NCBI RefSeq assembly: GCF_900102795.1
Contig: NZ_FMWG01000003.1
Span: forward strand, 1-64,000
Origin: Epibacterium ulvae
GTDB taxonomy: Bacteria > Pseudomonadota > Alphaproteobacteria > Rhodobacterales > Rhodobacteraceae
Length of the DNA: 64,000 nucleotides
Reading direction: 5' to 3'
A program made the position numbers and the translations under genes. Positions 25,661-34,286 of this stretch are shown piece after piece (position 1 is the first letter of the stretch; every line of letters starts with the position of its first letter). The notes beneath the pieces were generated by a model. It saw only the letters and a list, made by a program, of their open reading frames with translations, ran no database searches and had not been told where the DNA came from.

Positions 25661-26650
25661 TTATTGTAGTTCCACCACGACTTTTCCGGCCGCAGATCCA
25701 TTTTTCAGGTGTGCATAGGCTGCACCGACATCGGCCCAGCCGAACGTCTGTTCGTCAACGACCGGTTTGAGCACGCCATTGTCCGCCAGTTCTGCCAGTG
25801 CCTGCAAAATGTTGCCATGGGTTTGCCGCCCGACATCGTGCATCATCGGAATCAGCATGAAAACAACATGTAGCGACAAGCCTTTGAAATGCGCGGGCGT
25901 CAGATCAATCTCGACCATTGCGACGGTCGAAGCGACATGGCCATTGAGCTTAGCTGCCGCAAACGAGTTTGTCATATTTGCCCCACCTACGCTGTCGAAC
26001 ACCACGTCAAAGCCTACGCCATCGGTATGCTCTGCAACGTAGTCCTCGACCTTTTGCTTTGTGAAGTCTAACGGACGTGCGCCGAGGCTCTCGATCAGAG
26101 ACATCTGATCTGCCCCGCGGCCTGTTGCCGACACTTTTGCACCAAAGTGGCGGGCGATTTGAACCGCAACATGACCCACACCACCGGCGCCACCTTGAAC
26201 CAACACGGTTTGGCCATCGCCGACACCAGCGCGGGTGAGCCCTTCGTAGGCGGTAATACCGACGAGAGGCAAAGCAGCAGATTCCCGCATGCTAAGGCTC
26301 TTGGGTTTGTGTGCGATCAGACGAGAATCCGCGTTGATGTATTCCGCAAGAGAGCCGGGCAGGTCCATCAAACCCCCAGCGCAGCCATACACTTCATCGC
26401 CGATGGCAAAGTCAGTCACGCCTTCACCAATGGCGGTGACCGTGCCTGCAAAGTCCATGCCAAGCACGGCTGGAAGGTTGGGGGACAGCGGCAAGTCCGG
26501 CCCCATATTGTGGATCATAGTGTCAACGGTATTGACGCTGACAGCCGCCACTTTGACGACCACATGGCCGGGTGTCGCGACCGGATCAGGCAGTTCGGCG
26601 AGCTCGAACGGCGCGTCGGGGCCGTATGAATTTAGAACCATTGCTTTCAT
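25661..26650 (-). CDS. zinc-independent quinone oxidoreductase-like MDR protein
   Basis: The 329-residue protein starts at 26650, where AAGGAA precedes the ATG. It is a medium-chain NADPH reductase without zinc ligands: MKAMVLNSYGPDAPFELAE, GMDFAGTVTAIGEGVTDFA, VGITAYEGLTRAGVG, coenzyme motif GGAGGVGHVAVQIA, and DVVFDSVGG. Family members reduce quinones or enones. It is the last gene of a minus-strand series with a crotonase and an SDR. Substrate unknown. Confidence 0.85.
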   Translation of the reverse strand: MKAMVLNSYGPDAPFELAELPDPVATPGHVVVKVAAVSVNTVDTMIHNMGPDLPLSPNLPAVLGMDFAGTVTAIGEGVTDFAIGDEVYGCAGGLMDLPGSLAEYINADSRLIAHKPKSLSMRESAALPLVGITAYEGLTRAGVGDGQTVLVQGGAGGVGHVAVQIARHFGAKVSATGRGADQMSLIESLGARPLDFTKQKVEDYVAEHTDGVGFDVVFDSVGGANMTNSFAAAKLNGHVASTVAMVEIDLTPAHFKGLSLHVVFMLIPMMHDVGRQTHGNILQALAELADNGVLKPVVDEQTFGWADVGAAYAHLKNGSAAGKVVVELQ

Positions 26651-26731
26651 TGTTGTATTCCTTCTTATGGTGCCACGTCGGGCGCACGTCACAATGAAGC
26701 GCACCTGACAAGATTATTGCGTAGGGGGAGG

Positions 26732-27577
26732 TCAGTTGATGTCTTGCACCTGCATTACGAGGTCGCCCCATTTGCGCTGGTTTTCGATATCGTGTTCCAA
26801 GCCTTGTTCGTCCGCGATGGTGAACCGTTTGACCGCCGGAGTTTTGCTGGTCGCCTGATACAGCCAATAGGCTTCGGCCTTCAGCGCCTCATCAATCGGT
26901 TTGTCGATCGATTCATAAACCATCTGCTTGCAGGCATTGATCGACTCTGCCGGGAATTGTGCGATCCTCTTGGCCAACGCGGTCACGTAGGGGCCAATTT
27001 CATCCGGTTCCAAAGCCTTGTTGATGGTGCCCAAGCGTTCTGCATCATCTGCATCATAATCCTGTGCGCTCAGAATGATCTCAAGCGCTTTGCCAAGACC
27101 GGTCTGACGCGCCATGCGTGAGGCACCGCCACCGCAGGGCAGGATGCCCATTCCAACCTCCATCTGCATGAACTTGAACTTGCCGCGCGCCGCGAATCGC
27201 ATGTCCAGCGCTAGTGCCAACTCGTGCCCTCCACCGCGTGCAAACCCTTCTAATTTTGCAATGGTCGCCTGTGGCACCTTGCTGATGCGTTCGCATACCG
27301 ATTGTAGATCCAAAAGCTGTGCATCCTCTCGGGACACCGCCTCGGTCGACATGTCCTTGAGCAGTTCGGTGTCGTAGTGGCAGACCCAGATTTCTGGATT
27401 GGCCGATTGAAAGATCACGACCTTGGTGTCGCGATCCCGCTCCAACCGCATGGCCAGACTGTTCAGATCGGCTAGCATTTCCTGGCCTTGAACATTCACA
27501 GAGCCAAAGTTGAATGTCACCGTGGCGATGCCATTTTCAACGATAACGCCGAAGGTTTGAAAGTTCTCGTATTTCAT
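26732..27577 (-). CDS. enoyl-CoA hydratase/isomerase (crotonase) family protein
   Basis: 281 residues with the crotonase fold: oxyanion-hole glycines in GFARGGGHELALALDMRFAA and the second motif MEVGMGILPCGGGASRMAR. The start at 27577 is preferred over an upstream ATG since AAAGGAC precedes it. The C-terminal helical tail from about 220 is longer than in typical short ECH proteins. The reaction cannot be assigned; neighbours are a quinone oxidoreductase, an SDR and a CmcJ-like oxygenase-type protein. Confidence 0.85.
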   Translation of the reverse strand: MKYENFQTFGVIVENGIATVTFNFGSVNVQGQEMLADLNSLAMRLERDRDTKVVIFQSANPEIWVCHYDTELLKDMSTEAVSREDAQLLDLQSVCERISKVPQATIAKLEGFARGGGHELALALDMRFAARGKFKFMQMEVGMGILPCGGGASRMARQTGLGKALEIILSAQDYDADDAERLGTINKALEPDEIGPYVTALAKRIAQFPAESINACKQMVYESIDKPIDEALKAEAYWLYQATSKTPAVKRFTIADEQGLEHDIENQRKWGDLVMQVQDIN

Positions 27578-27670
27578 AAGGCAGTCCTTTTGAGGGCCTC
27601 GACGCGGCATGCGCGAGGGGGAAGAGAGTGTTAAATGGGGGAAATGCGTGGCGTATTAGCGCTGCGCGAG

Positions 27671-28459
27671 TCAGTTGGTCTGTTTAAGCAATTGTTTGAT
27701 AGTGTTCATGACATCTGCAGCGTGACCTTTGTCGAGTGCTGCAGCATGCGGATCAGAGAAAGCTCCGCTGTCATTGTCAAAATATGCGCCGGACGCGTCA
27801 GCGAAACGCTCACCAAATGCCGCATCAATCAGGATATCCGCACCGATGTTCATATCGTTTCCGGCTATGCCAAAGCCCGCTTTCACCATTTTTGAAGCCA
27901 AAAGTGATCCGGGATTTACCGCTACCATGACAGGCGCATCTGTTAGCGATTTGGCCCATTCGCGTGTCCAGATGGTGATCGCCAACTTGCTTTGAGCGTA
28001 GGCTTCCATATCCGTCAACGGCACATTGCCTTGCATGGCCTTGATGTTCACCGGGGCCTGTGCGGCCGATGACAGGTTCACCACGCGCCCATCGGTGGGA
28101 ATAATTGGCAGCAGCAATTCGGTCAGCAGATACGGTGCAAGAGTATTAACGACAAATCGAATATCCTGCCCGTTCTCAAGCACACTTTGCGAGGCTTTCA
28201 GCACACCCGCATTGTTGATCAACACATCCAATCTGTCATGTTTTGCCCGCACATTCTTAGCCAGTTCACGCACTGCGGATAGATCGCTCAGATCAGCGGC
28301 ATAGATTTCGACATCGCTACCGACTGCATCAGCTGCGCTTTCTAGTTTAGATATACTGCGGCCATGCAAAAGCACGTTGTGCCCTTCGGCGGCCAGCTTC
28401 TTGGCTGTCAGCAATCCAATGCCGTCAGTTGAACCTGTAATAAGAATGGTCTTGGTCAT
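27671..28459 (-). CDS. short-chain dehydrogenase/reductase
   Basis: 262 residues; cofactor motif TGSTDGIG at 8-15, LLHGR, NNAG at about 86-89 and active-site YAQSKLA with Tyr and Lys, together with an upstream Ser in LSSAAQ. The TDGIG form and DPHAA C-terminal region are like light-dependent protochlorophyllide reductase/retinol dehydrogenase relatives. AAAGGA lies before the ATG. It probably belongs to the same transcription unit as the crotonase 93 bases downstream. Substrate unknown. Confidence 0.88.
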   Translation of the reverse strand: MTKTILITGSTDGIGLLTAKKLAAEGHNVLLHGRSISKLESAADAVGSDVEIYAADLSDLSAVRELAKNVRAKHDRLDVLINNAGVLKASQSVLENGQDIRFVVNTLAPYLLTELLLPIIPTDGRVVNLSSAAQAPVNIKAMQGNVPLTDMEAYAQSKLAITIWTREWAKSLTDAPVMVAVNPGSLLASKMVKAGFGIAGNDMNIGADILIDAAFGERFADASGAYFDNDSGAFSDPHAAALDKGHAADVMNTIKQLLKQTN

Positions 28460-28758
28460 CGGATTGATCCTTTACGAAAAGTCATGCAGCACAGCGTCTG
28501 CTATGTGTTTAAGGGGGGCGATAGGCGTTTGATTGAACCTGAGGTTCAGTGCGATATGATTGATCCCGGGCGCTTCAATGTCGCGCAGGTGATTGCACAG
28601 AAAATCGGTGCCAGATTGAAATCAAAGGTAGATCGGGGGCGGTGGGGCGGCAAAACAAGACCAACGCGCAACCGCCCGGGGCTGAATACCCGGTTGTAGG
28701 CTATGTTGATCTGGGATAACTCAGCCGGCTGCATTTCATCTAACATGCCTAGCCTCGT
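28460..28758. other. intergenic stretch, nothing recognised
   Basis: Short open frames on both strands lack motifs or ribosome sites. No hairpin with a T-run is seen. It separates the SDR gene from the CmcJ-like gene upstream on the same strand. Confidence 0.4.
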
Positions 28759-29535
28759 CTAGTAGCGCACCAAGGTGCGGCTCTCGATGCTTTTGCGAAT
28801 GGTTGTGACGCCCGCGTCCTCGACTAGGTCGAGCGCGCTATGGGCAATCGATGGCAGGCCTTTGTTGTCATAGATGTTGAAGATCGCGATCTCATCCGGC
28901 GTCATCTTGGAGTGATAGACCCATTCATGCTGGGGATTTCCCACCAGCCCCATGATTTGCCCTGTGCGGTCAGGATAGATCAGATCCAGCAGAATCCAGT
29001 CGGATGGATCAACAGATGACGGAAGAACAAAGCCCAGCGGCGCCGAATTGATAGGCTTCTGCACAGGACGCCACACATTTACAAAAGCGTAGTGACACAA
29101 CGCCCACTGCGCAGCAGTCTGGGTGCCTAACAGATCAACAAGCCTCTGCTCGGCTCCTTCCTGGCTGTAGTCACTATGGACGTTGCGCGCAGGTTTTCGC
29201 GTCGCATCCGGGTCATCTGTCCGAACCGTGTGATCGAACACCAAGACCTCGCGCGCACCAAGTTTTTCTCGCAGCATCCCCGTCAATTCCGCGTCATAGG
29301 TTTGTTTCCAAGCGCTGCCGGAAAAATCCTGAACCTGCGTTTCCAACTGCGTGAATTCAACAGCATCAGAGGAAAACGCAACAGAGGTGGCCGCCGCACG
29401 CATATCAGTCAACGTCACAGATGTTGGGGCCAATTCAGGCGAAATCAGGTTGCCTGCAATCCCACCTGCATCCAGCTCAAAAGCTTGCCGATAGGGTTTG
29501 TGAACATGGTAGTTTACTGTGGCTTTCCGTGTCAT
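28759..29535 (-). CDS. CmcJ/AsaB (GA4 desaturase-like) family oxidoreductase
   Basis: 258 residues. The family pattern is visible: REVLVFDHTVR, NVHSDYSQEGA with the metal-type His-x-Asp, YAFVNVWRPVQKPINSAPLGFV, then a C-terminal ESRTLVRY. Members include CmcJ from cephamycin synthesis and fungal AsaB-like enzymes thought to be iron/2-oxoglutarate type hydroxylases, but few have been tested. The gene is divergent from a LysR regulator 107 bases away. It may act in modification of an aromatic or carboxylic compound together with the genes downstream; inference only. Confidence 0.8.
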   Translation of the reverse strand: MTRKATVNYHVHKPYRQAFELDAGGIAGNLISPELAPTSVTLTDMRAAATSVAFSSDAVEFTQLETQVQDFSGSAWKQTYDAELTGMLREKLGAREVLVFDHTVRTDDPDATRKPARNVHSDYSQEGAEQRLVDLLGTQTAAQWALCHYAFVNVWRPVQKPINSAPLGFVLPSSVDPSDWILLDLIYPDRTGQIMGLVGNPQHEWVYHSKMTPDEIAIFNIYDNKGLPSIAHSALDLVEDAGVTTIRKSIESRTLVRY

Positions 29536-29642
29536 TTACGCCTCCGGCCTATGCGGTTCTGCATCCATGAAGGGTATTTAACATTGGGACATTTGCATAT
29601 AAACTGACAATTATTGGATTGATAATTCGGGTTTTTTGCATA

Positions 29643-30554
29643 ATGGGACTTGATACAGACGCGCTCCGGCTGTTCGTAAGAGCGGCTGAAATGTTGAACA
29701 TCAGCGCCGCAGGGCGCGGATTGGGCATGGCCCCGGCTGTTTCAAGCGCAAAGCTTGCCAAGCTGGAACAAAGCCTAGGGGCTGAGCTGTTGCATCGCAC
29801 AACTCGCAAAGTATCACTTTCCCTCGAAGGAGCCGATTTTCTACCTTTCGCCCGCGAAATTATCGCACAGGAAGAGGCAGCACTTACGGCGCTGGGTAAG
29901 CAGGCAGCGACCCTAAAAGGCACTTTGCGCTTTGCGGCACCCAGCAGTTTTGCGCAACTTTACATCGCGCCGATCTTACCGAAGTTTCTTCAACGGCACC
30001 CCGAGCTCACGCTCGACCTGCATTTGTCGGATGTGCAATTCGATTTGATCCAAGGCAGTTATGATCTGGCTCTTAGAAACGCGCCGCTTGTCGATACCAG
30101 CCTGAAAGGCCGTAAACTGGCCGATGACCGGCGTATCCTCTGTGCTGCGCCGGGCTATCTCAACACGCACGGCACCCCCAAGATTCCAAGCGATCTGACG
30201 AATAATCATTTGATCGCTTTCCAAAACCGTCAGCCGCGGCTGTTGACTGGGCCGACAGGTGAAAAGGCCGTTTTCGATCCCGCATCGGCTAAAGGCCAAT
30301 TGATCATCGACGACGGCCAAAGTCAGGTCCGGGCTACGCTCGCCGGGGCGGGTATTTCCCTGAATGCCATGTGGAGTGTGCATGAACACCTGAAGTCTGG
30401 TCGTTTGATACAGGTCCTTCCGGGTTTTGAGGCAGCGGAAGACAACGTCTTGTGGCTGATTTATCCCAAATCCAACGTACTGTCTCCCAAAGTGCGGGTT
30501 TTCATGGATTTTTTGATCGCTGAGATTGGCGCCAAGCCTCCTTGGGAAATCTGA
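29643..30554 (+). CDS. LysR-family transcriptional regulator
   Basis: 303 residues. The N-terminal helix-turn-helix (LRLFVRAAEMLNISAAGRGLGMAPAVSSAKLAKLEQSLG) is followed by a substrate-binding domain beginning GTLRFAAPSSFAQLYIAP. ATG at 29643 gives the typical MGLDTDALRLF start; an upstream ATG at 29619 adds eight residues unlike the family. It is divergent from the CmcJ-like gene and probably regulates it and the downstream minus-strand genes. Confidence 0.9.
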   Translation: MGLDTDALRLFVRAAEMLNISAAGRGLGMAPAVSSAKLAKLEQSLGAELLHRTTRKVSLSLEGADFLPFAREIIAQEEAALTALGKQAATLKGTLRFAAPSSFAQLYIAPILPKFLQRHPELTLDLHLSDVQFDLIQGSYDLALRNAPLVDTSLKGRKLADDRRILCAAPGYLNTHGTPKIPSDLTNNHLIAFQNRQPRLLTGPTGEKAVFDPASAKGQLIIDDGQSQVRATLAGAGISLNAMWSVHEHLKSGRLIQVLPGFEAAEDNVLWLIYPKSNVLSPKVRVFMDFLIAEIGAKPPWEI

Positions 30555-30746
30555 GCATAAATTCAGTTGAGCGCGCTCTGAGGCATCCTGATGTCGATGT
30601 CTGAGAGTGGATTGAATGGACATACCCTGTCCAATCGCCAAAGTCTGATTTGTCCGCATTTTACCAGTTCGAACAATGCATAGTGAATGATCAATTCACC
30701 CCTTGTTTATTAGGCGTTCCTCATAAAATCTTTAGGGGCGTTTGAC
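30555..30746. other. intergenic, convergent region
   Basis: The region lies between the 3' ends of the LysR and PP2C genes. I see no strong hairpin with a T-tract; one AT-rich patch is near 30690-30730. Confidence 0.4.
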
Positions 30747-31565
30747 TTAGATTCTAAGCCAGAGCGCGGTTGCGTCATCGCTGATTTTGAACCGGGGAAA
30801 CCGCTGGCAGGTTGCGTCTTTTTGTTCGATGATGCGAATTTCTTCCACAAGCGAGGGCAGACCTTTTTCGCGCAGGGCCTGCGCCAGGGACTGTGCTGTA
30901 TACCGCTGATAGTCGCTGATAAGGCTTGAAAACCCATCGGTCATCAACAGCAGTTCATCCCCCGGAACGACCTGCAGTTCCGCGTAGTGTAGGGCCTGTT
31001 GCGCGGCGCTCGCATTTGGGTTGAGGGTGGTAAAATCACTCTTTTCTCGCTGGGCGCGACGATCAGCAAGAACATGTTCTGCAAATATGCCATCTGTTCC
31101 GGCCCCAGCACCAAGGGCGCGGGCCTCTGCGCTTTCGACACGGGTATCTGGCGCGCCTGTGCACCACTGAGTGCCGGTTTTGGTGATCAATAAAACGGGA
31201 CAATCAGAGGCCCAAGCGACGGAAAGGGTGGTGTCATTCAGCTGTGCGAGCGCAAAAGCGGCTTTGGGCAGCTCCCAGGCGGCGGCGAGTTCGCGGGTTT
31301 TTTGGGCTTCAAATCGCGCTTCGATCTGGCTTAGCGCGGCATGGCAGGTAGTGCGGATATCAGTCTCGGGCAGGCTGGCAAAGAGGGTGCTGGCCGTTGT
31401 GGCCAACCATGCCGCGCCACCCTGTGCCCCAAGCAGGCCGGGTGGCCCCATATCTGTGGCGCCATCAATCACCCACGCACGGGTGTGTGTTGCCCCCACA
31501 CGATCATCATTTGCTTTATGTCGCGTGCCATTGGCGCTGATGGATTGCAGGATTTCAAAATGCAC
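30747..31565 (-). CDS. PP2C-type Ser/Thr protein phosphatase
   Basis: 272 residues with the PP2C metal-binding order: NDDRVG at about 19-24, VIDGATDMG at 32-40, LLLMTDGFSSL near 205 and SDDATALWLR near the C-terminus. It has no signal or membrane segment, so it acts in the cytosol. The start appears to be GTG at 31565. It lies 100 bases downstream of a gene for a secreted VWA protein on the same strand. PP2C plus VWA pairs often belong to phosphorylation-dependent systems, but no kinase is adjacent here. Confidence 0.82.
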   Translation of the reverse strand: MHFEILQSISANGTRHKANDDRVGATHTRAWVIDGATDMGPPGLLGAQGGAAWLATTASTLFASLPETDIRTTCHAALSQIEARFEAQKTRELAAAWELPKAAFALAQLNDTTLSVAWASDCPVLLITKTGTQWCTGAPDTRVESAEARALGAGAGTDGIFAEHVLADRRAQREKSDFTTLNPNASAAQQALHYAELQVVPGDELLLMTDGFSSLISDYQRYTAQSLAQALREKGLPSLVEEIRIIEQKDATCQRFPRFKISDDATALWLRI

Positions 31566-31666
31566 TGTGCTTTAGACCGTTGATCGAAATTGAGACATTC
31601 AATTTCTAGACCCGTGATATCACAAGGATAAGACAGGTTTCGGTTTGACCGGAAAAAAAGCGGTGA

Positions 31667-32626
31667 TCAGCGTGGCGGGAACAGAAGTGTGATTTGTAGC
31701 GTGCCGCCATCCCTGATTTTGAGTTCACGCATTTCCACATGCCCGGTTTCCGGATCTGTGGCTTTCAGCTGGTAGACACCGGGAACCAGCACGATTTCGC
31801 CGCCAGCATTTTGAAAGCCAGACAGGATCGGGCTATTGTCTGCATCGCGAATTTCCCAATGGGCAGGAATATGGCGCAGTTCTCCCGCGACTTTTCCTTC
31901 TGCGCTGTAGTAAAGCGCGCCCGATGTGCTGACCAAGGGCAACCCAGTTTGTGATGCGCTGCCAGAGGCCCCACCACTGGTGAGCGCCGCTGTTTCCGCA
32001 AGCGCTGCGCCAAGATCAAGGGCACTGTTGACTGCGGTATAACGACCGCCTGTGGCTTCTGCCATACAGGTGAATTGTGTATGGGCTTCCTCTTCTTCGT
32101 CGACGTCAAAGCCAATCACATGAGCAGTAAAGTCGACACCGCTGGCCTCAAGGTCGCGGGCCACGGCGCAGACATCGGGCGCGCAGGTTTCAATCCCATC
32201 AGAGATGAGAATAACTGTGGCGGGCACCTCGTCATGGCGCATCGATCGGGCGGCTTTGACCACAGCAGAGGCAAGGGGGGTTTTCCCCTTGGGCTTTAAC
32301 CCGGCAACGGCTGTGCGGATATCGTCGCGGCTGTTAGCAGATGGCGAGACCAGCACCTCTACGTCGCCGCAATCGCCTTTGCGACGGTGGCCATAGGCGG
32401 CCAGTCCAAGATGAACATCATCTGAGAGATCTTGCAGCAGCTCATCAATCACGTCGCGCGCGATGACAATTTTGCTACGCCCTTCGATCTGGCCCCACAT
32501 GGAGCCGGATCCATCCAGAACCAGCATTGCATTGCTTTGGGCAAAAACGTGATCCGCAGGTACCGTAAGGGCGGAGATAACCGCAAAGGTAATCATCTGG
32601 AGCGTCTGTTTAAGGCCTTTGATCAT
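31667..32626 (-). CDS. secreted von Willebrand factor A domain protein
   Basis: 319 residues from the ATG at 32626, with a signal peptide (LKQTLQMITFAVISALTV, cleavage near VFAQ). The VWA domain follows at once: MIDAS motif DGSGSMWG, later Thr in KGKTPLASAV and Asp in LISDGIETCAPDVC. A Cys-containing insertion (FTCMAEATGG) is typical of this subfamily. A C-terminal beta-rich part (GELRHIPAHWEIRDAD, GVYQLKATDPETGHV) resembles a carbohydrate/ligand-binding or Ig-like module. It sits upstream of the PP2C gene. Confidence 0.85.
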   Translation of the reverse strand: MIKGLKQTLQMITFAVISALTVPADHVFAQSNAMLVLDGSGSMWGQIEGRSKIVIARDVIDELLQDLSDDVHLGLAAYGHRRKGDCGDVEVLVSPSANSRDDIRTAVAGLKPKGKTPLASAVVKAARSMRHDEVPATVILISDGIETCAPDVCAVARDLEASGVDFTAHVIGFDVDEEEEAHTQFTCMAEATGGRYTAVNSALDLGAALAETAALTSGGASGSASQTGLPLVSTSGALYYSAEGKVAGELRHIPAHWEIRDADNSPILSGFQNAGGEIVLVPGVYQLKATDPETGHVEMRELKIRDGGTLQITLLFPPR

Positions 32627-32641
32627 GATACATCTGTCCAT

Positions 32642-32993
32642 TCAAAGAGGAGCAATGCGAGCCACTGTCTCGCCTGAATGGACATCTAATGCAGAACCAC
32701 TTATAATTCATTGATACTTAACATTTTTAATTACTTTGATGGGCGAGGCTGTATGCTAAGGTAGTATGTTTTATTGAATATTCAGTATGTTACTTTGATT
32801 GCTCGTCTTTAGTGATGGTTTGTTAACTTTTGATTTTATCTAATTGATATTAATTAGAAAAATTCTATTTTCGGCGTCTATTTGTACGCAATGCAACGTA
32901 GAGTTAGCCAGACGGCTTTAATGGGTATATGACGGGCACAGAGGTTGTGTTCGGTACAGCCAAGAATGAGATTTCCACATGTGAGGCAACGGC
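32642..32993. other. AT-rich intergenic stretch
   Basis: About 350 bases between the divergent VWA and MFS genes. The middle (32700-32890) is much more AT-rich than the flanking genes, with runs such as TTAACATTTTTAATTACTTTGAT and TGATATTAATTAGAAAAATTC split across it. No gene or clear operator is recognised. Confidence 0.5.
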
Positions 32994-34181
32994 ATGGACA
33001 TGCAAAGCGGGACACGCTGGGGCACGATTGGGATTGTCTGGGCTTCTGGCCTTGGGGCGGCGGCGCAATACGGCAAGCTGAGCGTCACTTTTGATCGTTT
33101 GCCTGAACTTTATCCTGATGTCGGCACCGCAGCGAGCTTTGCGGTCTCGCTGGTTGGGGTGATGGGGATTTTGTTGGGTGTGGTGGCTGGAATGTCCGTT
33201 GCCGCCTTTGGATTTCGGCGTACTTTAGTGGGGTCCATGTGGCTGGGCGCGGCGATGTCGGCGCTGCAGGTTTTCCACTTGCCGTTTGGCGCTTTTCTGG
33301 CCACGCGCATTGTCGAAGGGATTTCACATCTCGGCGTTGTCGTTGCAGCGCCCACGCTGATCGCGCTGATGTCTGATGCGCGGGGCAGAGGGCTTGCTAT
33401 GACGCTTTGGGGCAGCTTTTTTGGTGTAGCTTTTGCGCTGTTGTCCTGGCTGGGGGTGCCCTTTGCTGAGGCCTATGGTGTTCTTGCGCTTTATGCTGCG
33501 CATGCCGTGTTTATGGCAGGTCTGGCCCTGATCCTTGGCTGGGTGCTTGCTGATACGGATGTGCCCGCACGCACGCCCATGCCAGCGGTCCACACATGGA
33601 TCGCGCTGCATCTGTCGATCTACCGCAATCCATGGAAGATGAGCGCGGCCAGTGGTTGGGCCTTTTATGCCCTGTGCTTTGTGGCGCTTATGACCGTTCT
33701 GCCGCCTTATATTGCCGAAGACGTGCGCCAGGCTGTGATGACGGCCTTTCCTTTGGTGAGTATCGCATCCTCATTAACGCTGGGCGTCTTTCTGTTGCGT
33801 TATATTTCTGCGGTTCTTGTGGTGCAGATTGGGTTTGGGGCAAGCGCTGTGATGGCGCTTTGGCTGGTGCTTATGCCCGGCGATCCGCTGGCCTGCATGG
33901 CTTTGGCCGCGACGCTGGGGTTGGTGCAGGGAGCAAGTTTTGCGGTGACGCCCCAACTGTTGAAGACACCTGCAGATCAGGCCGAGGCAAATGGAGCCCT
34001 TGCCCAGGCTGGAAATCTTGGCAATACAATCGGGACTCCGCTGATGGTTCTGATCGGGGCGGGCGCGGGCTATGGAGGCATAATGCTGTTGTGTGCGGCG
34101 GTTTTGATTGCGGGTGTGCTGGTCCATTCGGCGCTGCATATGCTGCGCAAGCAACAACGCACACACGGTGATCTCGCATAA
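32994..34181 (+). CDS. major facilitator superfamily transporter
   Basis: 395 residues, almost all hydrophobic, with about 12 membrane helices and the inter-helix loop after TM2 (VAAFGFRRTLVGSMW) fitting the MFS motif A. Long loop at about 195-205 marks the middle. Similar to CynX/NNP-like carriers, but the substrate cannot be told. It is followed after 105 bases by uvrA and lacks an obvious partner gene. Confidence 0.82.
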   Translation: MDMQSGTRWGTIGIVWASGLGAAAQYGKLSVTFDRLPELYPDVGTAASFAVSLVGVMGILLGVVAGMSVAAFGFRRTLVGSMWLGAAMSALQVFHLPFGAFLATRIVEGISHLGVVVAAPTLIALMSDARGRGLAMTLWGSFFGVAFALLSWLGVPFAEAYGVLALYAAHAVFMAGLALILGWVLADTDVPARTPMPAVHTWIALHLSIYRNPWKMSAASGWAFYALCFVALMTVLPPYIAEDVRQAVMTAFPLVSIASSLTLGVFLLRYISAVLVVQIGFGASAVMALWLVLMPGDPLACMALAATLGLVQGASFAVTPQLLKTPADQAEANGALAQAGNLGNTIGTPLMVLIGAGAGYGGIMLLCAAVLIAGVLVHSALHMLRKQQRTHGDLA

Positions 34182-34190
34182 AGGTTGGTC

Positions 34191-34205
34191 GTTCATCCTT
34201 TGTTC
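34191..34205 (+). promoter_or_regulatory. LexA-binding SOS box (GTTC-N7-GTTC)
   Basis: GTTC at 34191-34194, seven bases, then GTTC at 34202-34205 is an exact match to the direct-repeat SOS box of alphaproteobacteria. It lies 81 bases before the uvrA start, so uvrA is probably LexA-controlled. Confidence 0.8.
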
Positions 34206-34286
34206 GCATTTTTCAGTTGGAGATTGCTGCGTAATTGCCTATCTGTACCTCAACCGCGCCTGCGGTGATTTGGAATTGAGGGCATC

